The notes under the pieces were generated by a model that did no database searches, was not told the origin of the DNA, and saw only the letters and a list, made by a program, of their open reading frames with translations. Below are positions 8,147-16,040 of a DNA stretch of 40,096 nt, piece by piece (positions within the stretch are counted from its first letter, which is position 1; each line of letters opens with the position of its first letter). The stretch lies in contig JAJXUE010000029.1 in assembly GCA_021783135.1 (NCBI GenBank), positions 1-40,096 of the forward strand, given 5' to 3'. A program made the position numbers and the translations under genes. The stretch comes from Bacillota bacterium. GTDB taxonomy: Bacteria > Bacillota > Desulfitobacteriia > Desulfitobacteriales > JAJXUE01.

Positions 8147-8176
8147 TAGTTTGACTAGATGAATGCGGCTTTATGC
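8147..8176 (-). promoter_or_regulatory. Candidate sigma-G (forespore) promoter of the SASP gene
   Basis: On the minus strand GCATA (8176-8172) fits the -35 consensus GHATR. After exactly 18 bases comes CAAACTA (8153-8147), which matches the -10 consensus CATNHTA except at one position. The start codon is 38 bases further on. Sigma G is the known regulator of SASP genes in Bacillus; the promoter here is inferred by position and match. Confidence 0.5.
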
Positions 8177-8236
8177 GTTCAATAATTAACCATATATGTC
8201 TTTGCTAGACAATAAAGCGAAAAGGGGTAGCCAAAC

Positions 8237-9064
8237 ATGGACAAGTTATATTTTGGTACCGCAGGGGTACCGTTATCCTCGCGTGACAGTTCCAGTGCCG
8301 GTGGTATAGAGCGAGTAAAGGAACTGAATTTAGGTTGTATGGAATTGGAATTTGTCAATGGGGTAAAGATGGGTGAAAAGACAGCGCGCCTTGTGGCCAG
8401 TAAGGCCGCTGATTTCACTGTTAAATTAAGCGTGCACGGACCATATTGGATCAACCTCAACTCGAAGGAACCGGAAAAAATAGTAGCCAGCCGTGAGCGT
8501 ATCCTCCAAGCGGCGCGTATTGGCGAGCTGTGTAGTGCTCAATCTGTAGTCTTTCATGCTGCGTTTTACCATGATGACGAGCCTGCGGTCGTGCTGGAGC
8601 GCGTGGTGGAGAATTTAACTTTAATCCGACAGGAAATGCAGGAACAAGAGTTAAGCATTATATTACGCCCGGAGCTGACGGGCAAAGGGAGTCAGTTCGG
8701 CAGTTTGACCGAGGTCATCGAAGTAAGCCGCAGGGTGGCTGGAGTTCTGCCCTGTATTGACTTTGGCCATTTACATGCGCGCGAAGGAGCGTACAACACT
8801 TACCCTGAATTTTGCAGTGCCTTAAGTCTGATGGAGGCAGGTTTAGGCCGGGCAGCATTGGATAATGTCCATTTCCACGTGTCAGGCATCAACTATGGCG
8901 CTAAAGGTGAACGCAATCACCTCGTCATGGCAGAATCAGACTTTAATTATCAGGCCTTGCTGCAGGCGTTTAAAGATTTTGACCTCAAAGGGCTGGTGAT
9001 TTGTGAAAGTCCTAATATTGAAACGGATGCGCTTTTGTTGCAAGAATTTTACGACTCGCTGTAA
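8237..9064 (+). CDS. Endonuclease IV-like AP endonuclease family 2 (TIM barrel)
   Basis: The 275-residue protein resembles endonuclease IV (Nfo), which cuts DNA 5' to abasic sites in base-excision repair. The metal ligands expected for the three-zinc site are visible in order: His67 (SVHGPY), His107 (VFHAAF), Glu146 (RPELTGK), Asp175 and His178 (IDFGHLH), His212 or His214 (HFHVSG), His228 and Glu257 (CESP). The N-terminus (LYFGTAGVP) fits the family's first strand. It is a divergent member, so the exact substrate is less certain than the fold. The start is ATG 8237 after AAAGGGG. It is divergent from the SASP gene and followed closely by the DUF3786 gene. In Bacillus subtilis, nfo is made in the forespore. 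Confidence 0.82.
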   Translation: MDKLYFGTAGVPLSSRDSSSAGGIERVKELNLGCMELEFVNGVKMGEKTARLVASKAADFTVKLSVHGPYWINLNSKEPEKIVASRERILQAARIGELCSAQSVVFHAAFYHDDEPAVVLERVVENLTLIRQEMQEQELSIILRPELTGKGSQFGSLTEVIEVSRRVAGVLPCIDFGHLHAREGAYNTYPEFCSALSLMEAGLGRAALDNVHFHVSGINYGAKGERNHLVMAESDFNYQALLQAFKDFDLKGLVICESPNIETDALLLQEFYDSL

Positions 9065-9113
9065 GTGGATAACGACATCGGCTTAAACGGCGAAAGAGAG
9101 GGGACGGAAAGAT

Positions 9114-9746
9114 ATGAGCGATGGTACGGAAAATAAGTTTAACTATCAGGTTACCCTGCAAGATGCGAAAGTGCGATTTACCCAGCTTGACCTCCCTGCT
9201 ATAGCTCTAAGAGCAGGTGCAGAGCAGGTGTCCGGTACAACGTTGCGGATAAAGTTTCTGGGGCGGGATTATCTTGTCAGCGCGGACGGGGAGGTAGCAA
9301 CCGGCGTAGAGGTGGGTGAAGCTACAATTGCGGAGCAGATTTTACTCCTCCACTATTTGGCACAGGCAGAAGGGGTGCCGGTGCAGCACAAACTGATATC
9401 GTTTAAGGAACTCCCGGGTGGTGCTATCTATATAAATCCTTTTACTAATCGTGCCATTAAACCACTCGTAGCCGCATTTGGTGCTGACCCGGAGCAGTTG
9501 CTGGCACACGGTACGGTGCTTGGCGGGAGTAAAGCATCACCAGGAGATGTAAGCGTGTGTGTTGATGTATTTCCTTATGTACCTATTACCCTGGTGTTAT
9601 GGGCGGGCGACGATGAGTTCCCCGCGACCGGCAATATCCTGTTTGATATTTCAGCACCGCATTACCTGCCGACCGAAGACTATGCGGTGTTAGCCAGTAT
9701 GCTTGTGGCCCGGCTTAAACAACTGCAAGCTGCCAGCGCTAACTAA
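9114..9746 (+). CDS. DUF3786 domain protein
   Basis: A soluble 210-residue protein without signal peptide or membrane helix. It carries the DUF3786 pattern seen in strict anaerobes: EQILLLHYLAQAEG (about residues 77-90), the ISFKELPGGAIYINPFTNRAIKPL segment (split here across about 100-123) and later VFPYVPITLVLWAGDDEFPATGNILFD, then a C-terminal helix. The function of the family is unknown. The start is ATG 9114 after GAGAGGGGACGG. It follows the endonuclease-IV-like gene by 49 bases, so the two probably share a transcript that ends at the strong terminator at 9763. Confidence 0.75.
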   Translation: MSDGTENKFNYQVTLQDAKVRFTQLDLPAIALRAGAEQVSGTTLRIKFLGRDYLVSADGEVATGVEVGEATIAEQILLLHYLAQAEGVPVQHKLISFKELPGGAIYINPFTNRAIKPLVAAFGADPEQLLAHGTVLGGSKASPGDVSVCVDVFPYVPITLVLWAGDDEFPATGNILFDISAPHYLPTEDYAVLASMLVARLKQLQAASAN

Positions 9747-9762
9747 AACCAACTCCGAAACC

Positions 9763-9798
9763 AACTCCGAAACATGGTCCGAAATGTTTCGGAGTTTT
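9763..9798 (+). terminator. Rho-independent terminator before ku
   Basis: AACTCCGAAACA (9763-9774) pairs perfectly with TGTTTCGGAGTT (9785-9796), 12 bp, ending in TTTT then CTTT. A second copy of AACCAACTCCGA sits just before it, making a 15-base-spaced direct repeat. Confidence 0.88.
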
Positions 9799-9804
9799 CT
9801 TTGC

Positions 9805-9833
9805 GTATTTTTTCGTGCCCAGCGGTCACAATA
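9805..9833 (+). promoter_or_regulatory. Weak candidate sigma-G-like promoter for the ku operon
   Basis: GTATT (9805-9809) and CACAATA (9827-9833) are 17 bases apart, each one mismatch from the sigma-G consensus GHATR and CATNHTA. No convincing sigma-A pair lies in the short space between the terminator and ku, which makes it worth listing. Confidence 0.25.
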
Positions 9834-9859
9834 GAAAAAAAGATGCTGGAGGCAATGGG

Positions 9860-10720
9860 ATGCGAACACTTTGGAAGGGAGCGCTTAGCTTTGGCCTGGT
9901 GAATATCCCGGTAAAATTATACACCTCGACGGAGAGCGCTGATGTGAAGTTTAATTTCTTGCATACTGTATGTCACTCCCCAATCAAGTACGAAAAACAT
10001 TGCCCGGTTTGTGATGTGGTTGTACCGGCTGAAGAAATAGTACGAGGCTATGAATATGAAAAAGGAAAATATGTAATACTTGACGCGGCAGACTTCGAGG
10101 GGATTGCTATTGAACAAACCAGGACAGTCAATATTATTGACTTTGTCGACTTGGTTCAAATTGATCCAATTTATTACGTTAAAACCTACTATATGACGCC
10201 CGGCGATGGAGGGAAAAAGGCTTATGCCCTGCTGCGACAAGCTATGTCAGATACCGGCAAAATTGCTATTGCTAAAGTAGTGCTGCGTAATAAACAACAC
10301 CTTGCTGCCGTGCGGGTATACCAAAATTGCTTGGCCTTAGAAACGATGTTTTTTCCGGCAGAAATACGCTCCACTGCCTTACTCCCGGAGTTGGATGCGG
10401 CAACAAAAATCAATGACAAAGAACTCGATATGGCAGTTGAACTGATTGCACGCTTGTCGACAGATTTTGATCCCGCTAAGTATACGGACGACTACAACCA
10501 AGCGTTACAAGCAGTGCTTGAGGCTAAGGTCCAGGGTGCAGATGTCGCCTTAGCGCCCAGTCTGCCGGAGACGGATAAGGTTATTGACTTAATGGCAGCC
10601 TTGCGGGCCAGCATTCAGCAGGCTCAACAGGAAAAAGGCAGCGAGCCCAGTCCCAATGTTCGCGGCGCAAGATCGACACCGAACTCGCGTCAGCGTAAAC
10701 GCAAAACAAGTGGGGAATAG
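9860..10720 (+). CDS. ku: Ku, NHEJ DNA end-binding protein
   Basis: Bacterial Ku is a homodimeric ring that binds double-strand break ends and recruits the ligase and polymerase for non-homologous end joining. The 286-residue protein starts MRTLWKGALSFGLVNIPVKLY, the standard Ku opening, and has CPVCDVVVPAEEIVRGYEYEKGKYV and DPIYYVKTYYMTPGDGG typical of the core beta barrel and bridge. The tail (about 255-286) is basic and Ser/Arg/Lys-rich, as in Ku proteins whose C-terminus touches DNA. The frame is open from 9815, but CTGGAGG (9846-9852) places the start at ATG 9860. It is the first gene of a tight operon with the ligase and polymerase. Confidence 0.95.
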   Translation: MRTLWKGALSFGLVNIPVKLYTSTESADVKFNFLHTVCHSPIKYEKHCPVCDVVVPAEEIVRGYEYEKGKYVILDAADFEGIAIEQTRTVNIIDFVDLVQIDPIYYVKTYYMTPGDGGKKAYALLRQAMSDTGKIAIAKVVLRNKQHLAAVRVYQNCLALETMFFPAEIRSTALLPELDAATKINDKELDMAVELIARLSTDFDPAKYTDDYNQALQAVLEAKVQGADVALAPSLPETDKVIDLMAALRASIQQAQQEKGSEPSPNVRGARSTPNSRQRKRKTSGE

Positions 10721-10723
10721 CTT

Positions 10724-11662
10724 ATGGTTTGGCAGGATATTGCGCCGATGTTGGCGACAGCAGGCACCCCGTTTGACAGTCCCGACTTCTTATTTGAAAT
10801 CAAATGGGATGGTGTACGGGCTATAGCGGTAATTGATGCTCAAAATACGACATTGTTTAGCCGAAACGGCTTAGATATAACACCACGCTATCCGGAATTA
10901 CAGTTTTCCGGACAGTTTCAACATATTCCGGTAGTCCTGGATGGTGAAATAATTGCTTTGCGCGATGGGATGCCCGACTTTTACACCTTGCAAACACGCG
11001 ATCGGCTGCAAGACCAACGAAAAATTGCCGCAGCTGTCCGAACTACGCCTGTAATCTTTATGGCTTTTGATTTATTGCGGATGGAGGGAAAAGACGTAAC
11101 CGCATTACCCTTGCGGCAGAGGAAAGAATTGCTGCAGTTGGTTGCCAAGGCAGGGAAGAATCTGCTGCTGTCGGAATTTGTGGTTGGGGCAGGTATGGAA
11201 CTGGTTGAGTTCACACGGGCCAAGGGGTTGGAGGGGGTTGTGGCTAAGCGCTTAGACAGCCCCTACTTACGTGGACAACGCTCGGGCAATTGGGTTAAGG
11301 TCCGTAACACGCGCAGTATGAGCTGTGTGGTGTGCGGCTACTTAGCGGGACGAGGCAGCCGTAAGGAGTTGGGCTCCCTGATATTGGGAGCGTACACAGC
11401 AGATGGCTTGGCCTACATAGGCTGCGTTGGCAGCGGTATAAGCCGAAGGGCCATTACTTTATTGCATGAACCGTTGCGCCGTTTGACCAGAGTAGATTGT
11501 CCCTTTCAGGTAGTTCCTGACCTTAAAGGCGCGGTGTGGCTTGAACCGAGGTTGGTATGTGAAATACACTACCTGGAAAAACGCAAGGTACTGCGTCACC
11601 CGGTATTTGTGGGTTGGCGGGGGGATAAAAGCCCAAAGCAGTGTGGATGGGAGCAGGCGTGA
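10724..11662 (+). CDS. ligD: ATP-dependent DNA ligase (LigD ligase-domain type)
   Basis: It seals nicks and breaks by an ATP-driven adenylate transfer, here probably for NHEJ with Ku. Of the 312 residues, 1-205 form the adenylation domain: motif I EIKWDGVR with nucleophile Lys27, motif III VLDGEI, FMAFDLLR, motif IV EGVVAKR and motif V WVKVRN. Residues about 210-300 form the OB-fold domain (CVVCGYLAGRGSRKELGSLILGAY). No polymerase or phosphoesterase domain is fused, so LigD is split: ligase and polymerase are separate neighbouring genes. The gene starts 3 bases after the ku stop and its TGA overlaps the ATG of the next gene. Confidence 0.93.
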   Translation: MVWQDIAPMLATAGTPFDSPDFLFEIKWDGVRAIAVIDAQNTTLFSRNGLDITPRYPELQFSGQFQHIPVVLDGEIIALRDGMPDFYTLQTRDRLQDQRKIAAAVRTTPVIFMAFDLLRMEGKDVTALPLRQRKELLQLVAKAGKNLLLSEFVVGAGMELVEFTRAKGLEGVVAKRLDSPYLRGQRSGNWVKVRNTRSMSCVVCGYLAGRGSRKELGSLILGAYTADGLAYIGCVGSGISRRAITLLHEPLRRLTRVDCPFQVVPDLKGAVWLEPRLVCEIHYLEKRKVLRHPVFVGWRGDKSPKQCGWEQA

Positions 11663-12570
11663 TGGCGGGTAAGACCATAATCAGCCGTATCAACGATACG
11701 GATGTCCGATTAAGTAATTTGGCCAAGGTATTTTGGCCTGAGCAAGGTTGGTGCAAGCGTGATTTGCTTGCCTATTACCAGGCGGTGGCGCCTTACCTCT
11801 TGCCCCATTTGCGCAACCGTCCTTTTACACTTGTGCGCTACCCGGATGGGATTAATGGTAAATTCTTCTTTCAAAAGGAATGCCCCGCGTCTGCCCCGGC
11901 TTGGGTCAAGCGTTACGCCACCCTAGGTGATTCCGGTCGCAAAATAATTCATTATGTGTTGTGCAATGACTTACCGACCCTGATTTGGTTAGCTAATTTG
12001 GGGTGTATAGAACTGCATGCTTGGGCTTCGAGCACGGACCGAATCGAAAGGCCCGACTTTGCGGTATTTGATCTGGATCCAGAGCCGCCGGCCGGTTTTG
12101 CGGATGCCTTGGAAGTCGCCCTGCTGATTCGGGGTGTTTTGGCGGAATTTGGTCTCCAAGGTTTCCCGAAAACATCTGGGGCCAGTGGGTTGCACATCAA
12201 TGTACCGCTAAGACCGGAGTATAGTTGGGAACAAGTACGTAGCGCAGTTCAATACGTAGCAACGCTTTTGGTGCGGATTTATCCGCAGCGTTGCACGGTG
12301 GAAAGAATGGTGGGAAAACGCACGGGTAAAGTTTATATTGACTACTTGCAAAATGGGCGGGGCAAAACAATGGCCTGTGTTTATAGTGTACGCCCTCGCC
12401 CCGGTGCGCCTGTCTCGACCCCGCTGACCTGGGCTGAAGTGGAGCGGAGCCCAGACCCAGCAGACTTTAATTTAGTAACACTCATCCAACGGCTGCAAGC
12501 AGTCGGTGATCTTTATGCCCCTGTACTTACTTTGCCGCAAAAGCTGGAACCTATTTTGCAACTTGTGTAA
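11662..12570 (+). CDS. LigD-type primase-polymerase (NHEJ polymerase)
   Basis: This archaeo-eukaryotic primase-like polymerase fills gaps at broken ends, often with ribonucleotides. The 302 residues show DVRLSNLAKVFWPEQGWCKRDLLAYY, RPFTLVRYPDGINGKFFFQKECP, the catalytic FDLDPEP with Asp137 and Asp139, TSGASGLHINVPL with the nucleotide-binding His, and DYLQNGRGKTMACVYSVRPRPGAPVSTPLTW, each a known block of this domain (runs given here only in part). The frame opens at 11641, but ATG 11662 overlaps the ligase stop in a TGATG arrangement and has GGATGGGAG upstream, so translational coupling is likely. The order Ku, ligase, polymerase makes a complete minimal NHEJ operon. Confidence 0.92.
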   Translation: MAGKTIISRINDTDVRLSNLAKVFWPEQGWCKRDLLAYYQAVAPYLLPHLRNRPFTLVRYPDGINGKFFFQKECPASAPAWVKRYATLGDSGRKIIHYVLCNDLPTLIWLANLGCIELHAWASSTDRIERPDFAVFDLDPEPPAGFADALEVALLIRGVLAEFGLQGFPKTSGASGLHINVPLRPEYSWEQVRSAVQYVATLLVRIYPQRCTVERMVGKRTGKVYIDYLQNGRGKTMACVYSVRPRPGAPVSTPLTWAEVERSPDPADFNLVTLIQRLQAVGDLYAPVLTLPQKLEPILQLV

Positions 12571-12694
12571 TGTGTAATATTGTAATAATTTGGCGATGAA
12601 ATAATTGGGCGTAGGGAAGGATTCACCCTGTCCGGGCAAGAAACAGAATTGAACACTAGGGGTTGAACAGGAATTTAAGGGCAGGGGATTGGAT

Positions 12695-13777
12695 GTGGAC
12701 GAATTGATGTATCTAAACGCTTTGAAGATGGTTCAAGGCGTTGGAGCCGCCAGGTTATACCGTCTGGTGGCGTTTTTTCGCAGCTCCAAGCGCGCTTGGG
12801 AAGCAAACAGAGATGAATTGAACCGCTGTCTAGGCCAGGAAAAAGTCGCTGAAGCGATCGTGTGTGCACGTCGCAGTATTGATCCGGGGCGAGAATGGGG
12901 CAGAATAGCAGCGGAAGGAATTAACGTGACTGCGCCGGGCTTGGCTGATTACCCGCAAAATTTGGCTAACACTTATGCCCCGCCGCCCCTTTTGTTCTAC
13001 CGCGGGGGTTTGCAGGGTGGGGACCTATCCGTAGCTATAGTAGGCTCGAGGAGCTCTTCCCCATATGGACAGGCCTTGGCCAACAGTCTGGCTAAGGATT
13101 TGGCTAGCGCCGGAATGCTGGTGGTTAGTGGTCTGGCCCGCGGCATTGATGCAGTAGCACATCGGGGCGCACTCAGTGCTGGAGGGAGGACCATTGCAGT
13201 ATTGGGTAGCGGACTAGATCTTATCTACCCGCGCGAGCATCGTCGTCTTGCTCAGCAAATTATGGATTCCGGGGCAGTTGTGACGGAATTCCCCCTGGGC
13301 TCGGTACCCTTAAGCAGTAACTTTCCTGTGCGCAATAGGACTATTGCAGGCATTAGTTTGGGTACATTAGTGGTGGAAGGTAAGGAAAAAAGCGGATCTT
13401 TGATTACCGCGGATTTTGCGCTGGAACACGGGCGGGACGTTTTTGCTTTACCGGGGCCGGTAAATGCCGCTAACAGCCGCGGTCCGCATAAGCTGCTAAA
13501 ACAAGGGGCCAAGCTTGTTGAGGTGGCGGCAGATATCTTAGAGGAGTATGTTCACTTATTGCCTGAGCAGAGCAAAACTGAACACGTGGAGTCAAATTAT
13601 GCGGGAGAGTGCAGGCAATTAATAGATTTGCTCAGTTTGGAGCCGATGCACATTGATATTATTTGCCGAAAACTGGCAATAACGCCCGATAAAATAGCGG
13701 GGCTTCTGATTCATTTGGAGCTGGCAGGACTGATCTGTCAAGTGAGTAGCGGTTACTATGTTATAAATATTTCGTAA
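12695..13777 (+). CDS. dprA: DNA processing protein DprA (Smf)
   Basis: DprA binds incoming single-stranded DNA and loads RecA during transformation; in non-competent bacteria its role is less clear. Residues about 1-75 are an N-terminal helix-hairpin-helix/SAM-like region. The Rossmann-fold core (about 80-285) has VAIVGSRSSSPYG, SGLARGIDAVAHRGAL, TIAVLGSGLDLIYPREH, FPVRNRTIAGIS, VVEGKEKSGSLITADFALE and FALPGPVN. The C-terminal 60 residues form a winged-helix domain. The start is uncertain: TTG 12689, GTG 12695 and ATG 12707 are all in frame, and GTG 12695 has the best spacing from AGGGG. topA follows, the usual Bacillota order. Confidence 0.94.
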   Translation: MDELMYLNALKMVQGVGAARLYRLVAFFRSSKRAWEANRDELNRCLGQEKVAEAIVCARRSIDPGREWGRIAAEGINVTAPGLADYPQNLANTYAPPPLLFYRGGLQGGDLSVAIVGSRSSSPYGQALANSLAKDLASAGMLVVSGLARGIDAVAHRGALSAGGRTIAVLGSGLDLIYPREHRRLAQQIMDSGAVVTEFPLGSVPLSSNFPVRNRTIAGISLGTLVVEGKEKSGSLITADFALEHGRDVFALPGPVNAANSRGPHKLLKQGAKLVEVAADILEEYVHLLPEQSKTEHVESNYAGECRQLIDLLSLEPMHIDIICRKLAITPDKIAGLLIHLELAGLICQVSSGYYVINIS

Positions 13778-13779
13778 AA

Positions 13780-13812
13780 TTGCTGGACAAAGAACCATAA
13801 ACATAATAATAT
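13780..13812 (+). promoter_or_regulatory. Possible promoter upstream of topA
   Basis: TTGCTG (13780-13785) and TAATAA/TAATAT (13804-13812) are spaced by about 18 bases in an AT-rich stretch between dprA and topA. A perfect AGGAGG follows at 13814-13819 without any start codon in range. Confidence 0.38.
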
Positions 13813-13871
13813 AGGAGGCGATATCCATTTAGCAGTATATTCCATTTTTTGTGGTATTGAGGTGAAGAAAA

Positions 13872-16013
13872 GTGCCTAAGACGTTAGTTATTGTCGAATC
13901 TCCAGCTAAAGCTAAAACAATAAGCAAATTTTTGGGGAAGAATTACACAGTTAAGGCTTCTATCGGGCATGTACGTGACTTACCTAAAAGCCAATTCGGG
14001 GTAGATATAGAACATGATTTTGAACCGAAATATATAACCATTCGTGGAAAGGGAGATATAATCAAGGAACTGCGCAGTGCAGCCAAGGCAGCAGATAAAG
14101 TCCTTTTGGCCTCTGACCCGGACCGCGAAGGAGAAGCAATAGCCTGGCATCTGCAAAAACTGCTGGCGCTGGGAGACTGTGACTCGTGTCGGATTGAATT
14201 TAATGAAATTACTAAGCCGGCAATTCAAAATGCGGTCAAGCATCCGCGGATGATAGATGAACCACGGGTGGATGCCCAACAAGCCCGCCGCGTTCTAGAC
14301 CGGCTGGTAGGGTATAACCTAAGCCCTTTGTTATGGCGCAAGGTACGTAAAGGACTAAGCGCGGGGCGGGTGCAATCAGTTGCGGTGCGGATTATCGTGG
14401 AACGCGAAGAAGAAATCAGGGAATTTAAACCGGTGGAGTACTGGACTTTAACCGCGTTTTTTAGCCATGAACGGGGCCAGTTTAGTGCAAAACTAGTTAA
14501 ACATGACGGAAAAAAAGTTGAAATAAGTACGAAGGCGCAAATGGACCAAGTGTTAAGTGACTTGACTAACGCTAAGTTCTCGATTGCCGAGATCAATAAA
14601 AAGGAGAAAAAGCGCTATCCGTCCGCCCCTTTCACCACCAGTAGTTTGCAGCAAGAAGCGTATCGCAAGCTTAACTTCACAGCACGCAAAACGATGATGG
14701 TGGCCCAGCAACTGTATGAAGGTCTCGATCTGGGTAAGGAGTTGGGTACGGTTGGTTTGGTTACTTACATCCGTACGGACTCAACGCGTATTTCGGAGGT
14801 CGCCGTAGAAGAGGCGCGTGAATTAATCAAAGCCAAGTATGGTCCGGATTATTATCCTGCTCAGGCGCGTATTCTGCAGAGTAAGGGCAGAATTCAAAAT
14901 GCGCATGAGGCCATCCGACCAACTTATGTGCAAATAATGCCGGAAGCCATTAAGGAAAAACTCTCACGTGACCAGTTCAAACTGTATAAATTGATTTGGG
15001 ATCGGTTTGTTGCCAGCCAAATGAGTGCGGCAATTTTGGACATTACGACAGTGAATATAGCTGCGGGGGCCTATACGTTTCGGACTACCGGTTCGCTCGT
15101 GCGCTTCCCCGGGTTTATGAAAGTATATATTGAAGGAATCGATGAAGGGGGACAGGAAGACAATACGGAACTTCTGCCTGATCTTGGTGAAAGCACAGAG
15201 CTAACCCGCCAAAAGCTTGAGCCAAAACAGCATTTTACTGAACCGCCGCCGCGTTTCACTGAGGCGAGTTTGGTCAAAAGAATGGAAGAGGTAGGCATTG
15301 GCCGACCCAGCACCTATGCGCCGACAATCGAGACAATTCATGCCCGCGGCTATGTTGTGCGTGAGGATAAACACCTGTATCCAACCGAATTAGGTGAAAT
15401 AGTCGTTGATTTACTGCTCAAACATTTTCCGAATATTATTGATACCGATTTTACTGCCGGCATGGAAAAACAACTTGATGCAATTGAAGAAGGTGGGTTA
15501 CGCTGGAAGGAGGTCATCCGTGACTTCTACGCCAACTTTAAACCAACGCTGGATAAGGCAGAAGAAGAAATTGGTCAGGTGGAAATTGAAGATGAAGTTA
15601 CGGACCAGCCGTGTGAACTGTGTGGTCGTTTAATGGTTAAAAAAATAGGCAGATTCGGTAAGTTTTTGGCCTGTCCCGGTTTTCCTGACTGTCGTAATAC
15701 CAAGCCGCTTTTAGAGGAAATTGGGGTGGCTTGCCCGAAATGCGGCGCACCAGTGGTCGCGCGGCGCTCGAAAAAGGGACGTAAGTTCTTTGGGTGCAGT
15801 AGCTATCCCGAATGTGACTATATTTCGTGGGAACGGCCTGCCGGTAAGGACTGTCCTGATTGCGGGCAGCCAATGGTAATTAAGTTTGCCAAAAAAGGCA
15901 ATAAGATAGTGTGTACCAATAAGGATTGCCGGCATGAAGAATTGGCAGTTAATGCCGGTACTACTAAAGAGGATGTACTGGCCACAGGCACCTATCAAGA
16001 TTCCCTAAATTAA
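13872..16013 (+). CDS. topA: DNA topoisomerase I
   Basis: This type IA topoisomerase relaxes negative supercoils behind the transcription machinery. The start is GTG 13872 after GAGGTGA. The 713 residues hold the TOPRIM domain (about 1-115, KTLVIVESPAKAKTI and ASDPDREGEAIAWH with the metal-binding acids), the catalytic core with Tyr299 in VTYIRTDST, NAHEAIRPT and VGIGRPSTYAPTI. The C-terminus has three four-cysteine zinc-binding modules at about 580-695: CELCG...CPGFPDC, CPKCG...CSSYPEC and CPDCG...CTNKDC. Length is typical. trmFO follows almost at once. Confidence 0.96.
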   Translation: MPKTLVIVESPAKAKTISKFLGKNYTVKASIGHVRDLPKSQFGVDIEHDFEPKYITIRGKGDIIKELRSAAKAADKVLLASDPDREGEAIAWHLQKLLALGDCDSCRIEFNEITKPAIQNAVKHPRMIDEPRVDAQQARRVLDRLVGYNLSPLLWRKVRKGLSAGRVQSVAVRIIVEREEEIREFKPVEYWTLTAFFSHERGQFSAKLVKHDGKKVEISTKAQMDQVLSDLTNAKFSIAEINKKEKKRYPSAPFTTSSLQQEAYRKLNFTARKTMMVAQQLYEGLDLGKELGTVGLVTYIRTDSTRISEVAVEEARELIKAKYGPDYYPAQARILQSKGRIQNAHEAIRPTYVQIMPEAIKEKLSRDQFKLYKLIWDRFVASQMSAAILDITTVNIAAGAYTFRTTGSLVRFPGFMKVYIEGIDEGGQEDNTELLPDLGESTELTRQKLEPKQHFTEPPPRFTEASLVKRMEEVGIGRPSTYAPTIETIHARGYVVREDKHLYPTELGEIVVDLLLKHFPNIIDTDFTAGMEKQLDAIEEGGLRWKEVIRDFYANFKPTLDKAEEEIGQVEIEDEVTDQPCELCGRLMVKKIGRFGKFLACPGFPDCRNTKPLLEEIGVACPKCGAPVVARRSKKGRKFFGCSSYPECDYISWERPAGKDCPDCGQPMVIKFAKKGNKIVCTNKDCRHEELAVNAGTTKEDVLATGTYQDSLN

Positions 16014-16040
16014 ATTTAGATGAGTGAGGGTATTACCAGC

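Noticed and set aside
6237-12690. Recent horizontal island between comM and dprA
   Set aside because: No integrase, insertion sequence, flanking repeats or obvious change in base composition; the genes look native in codon use by eye.
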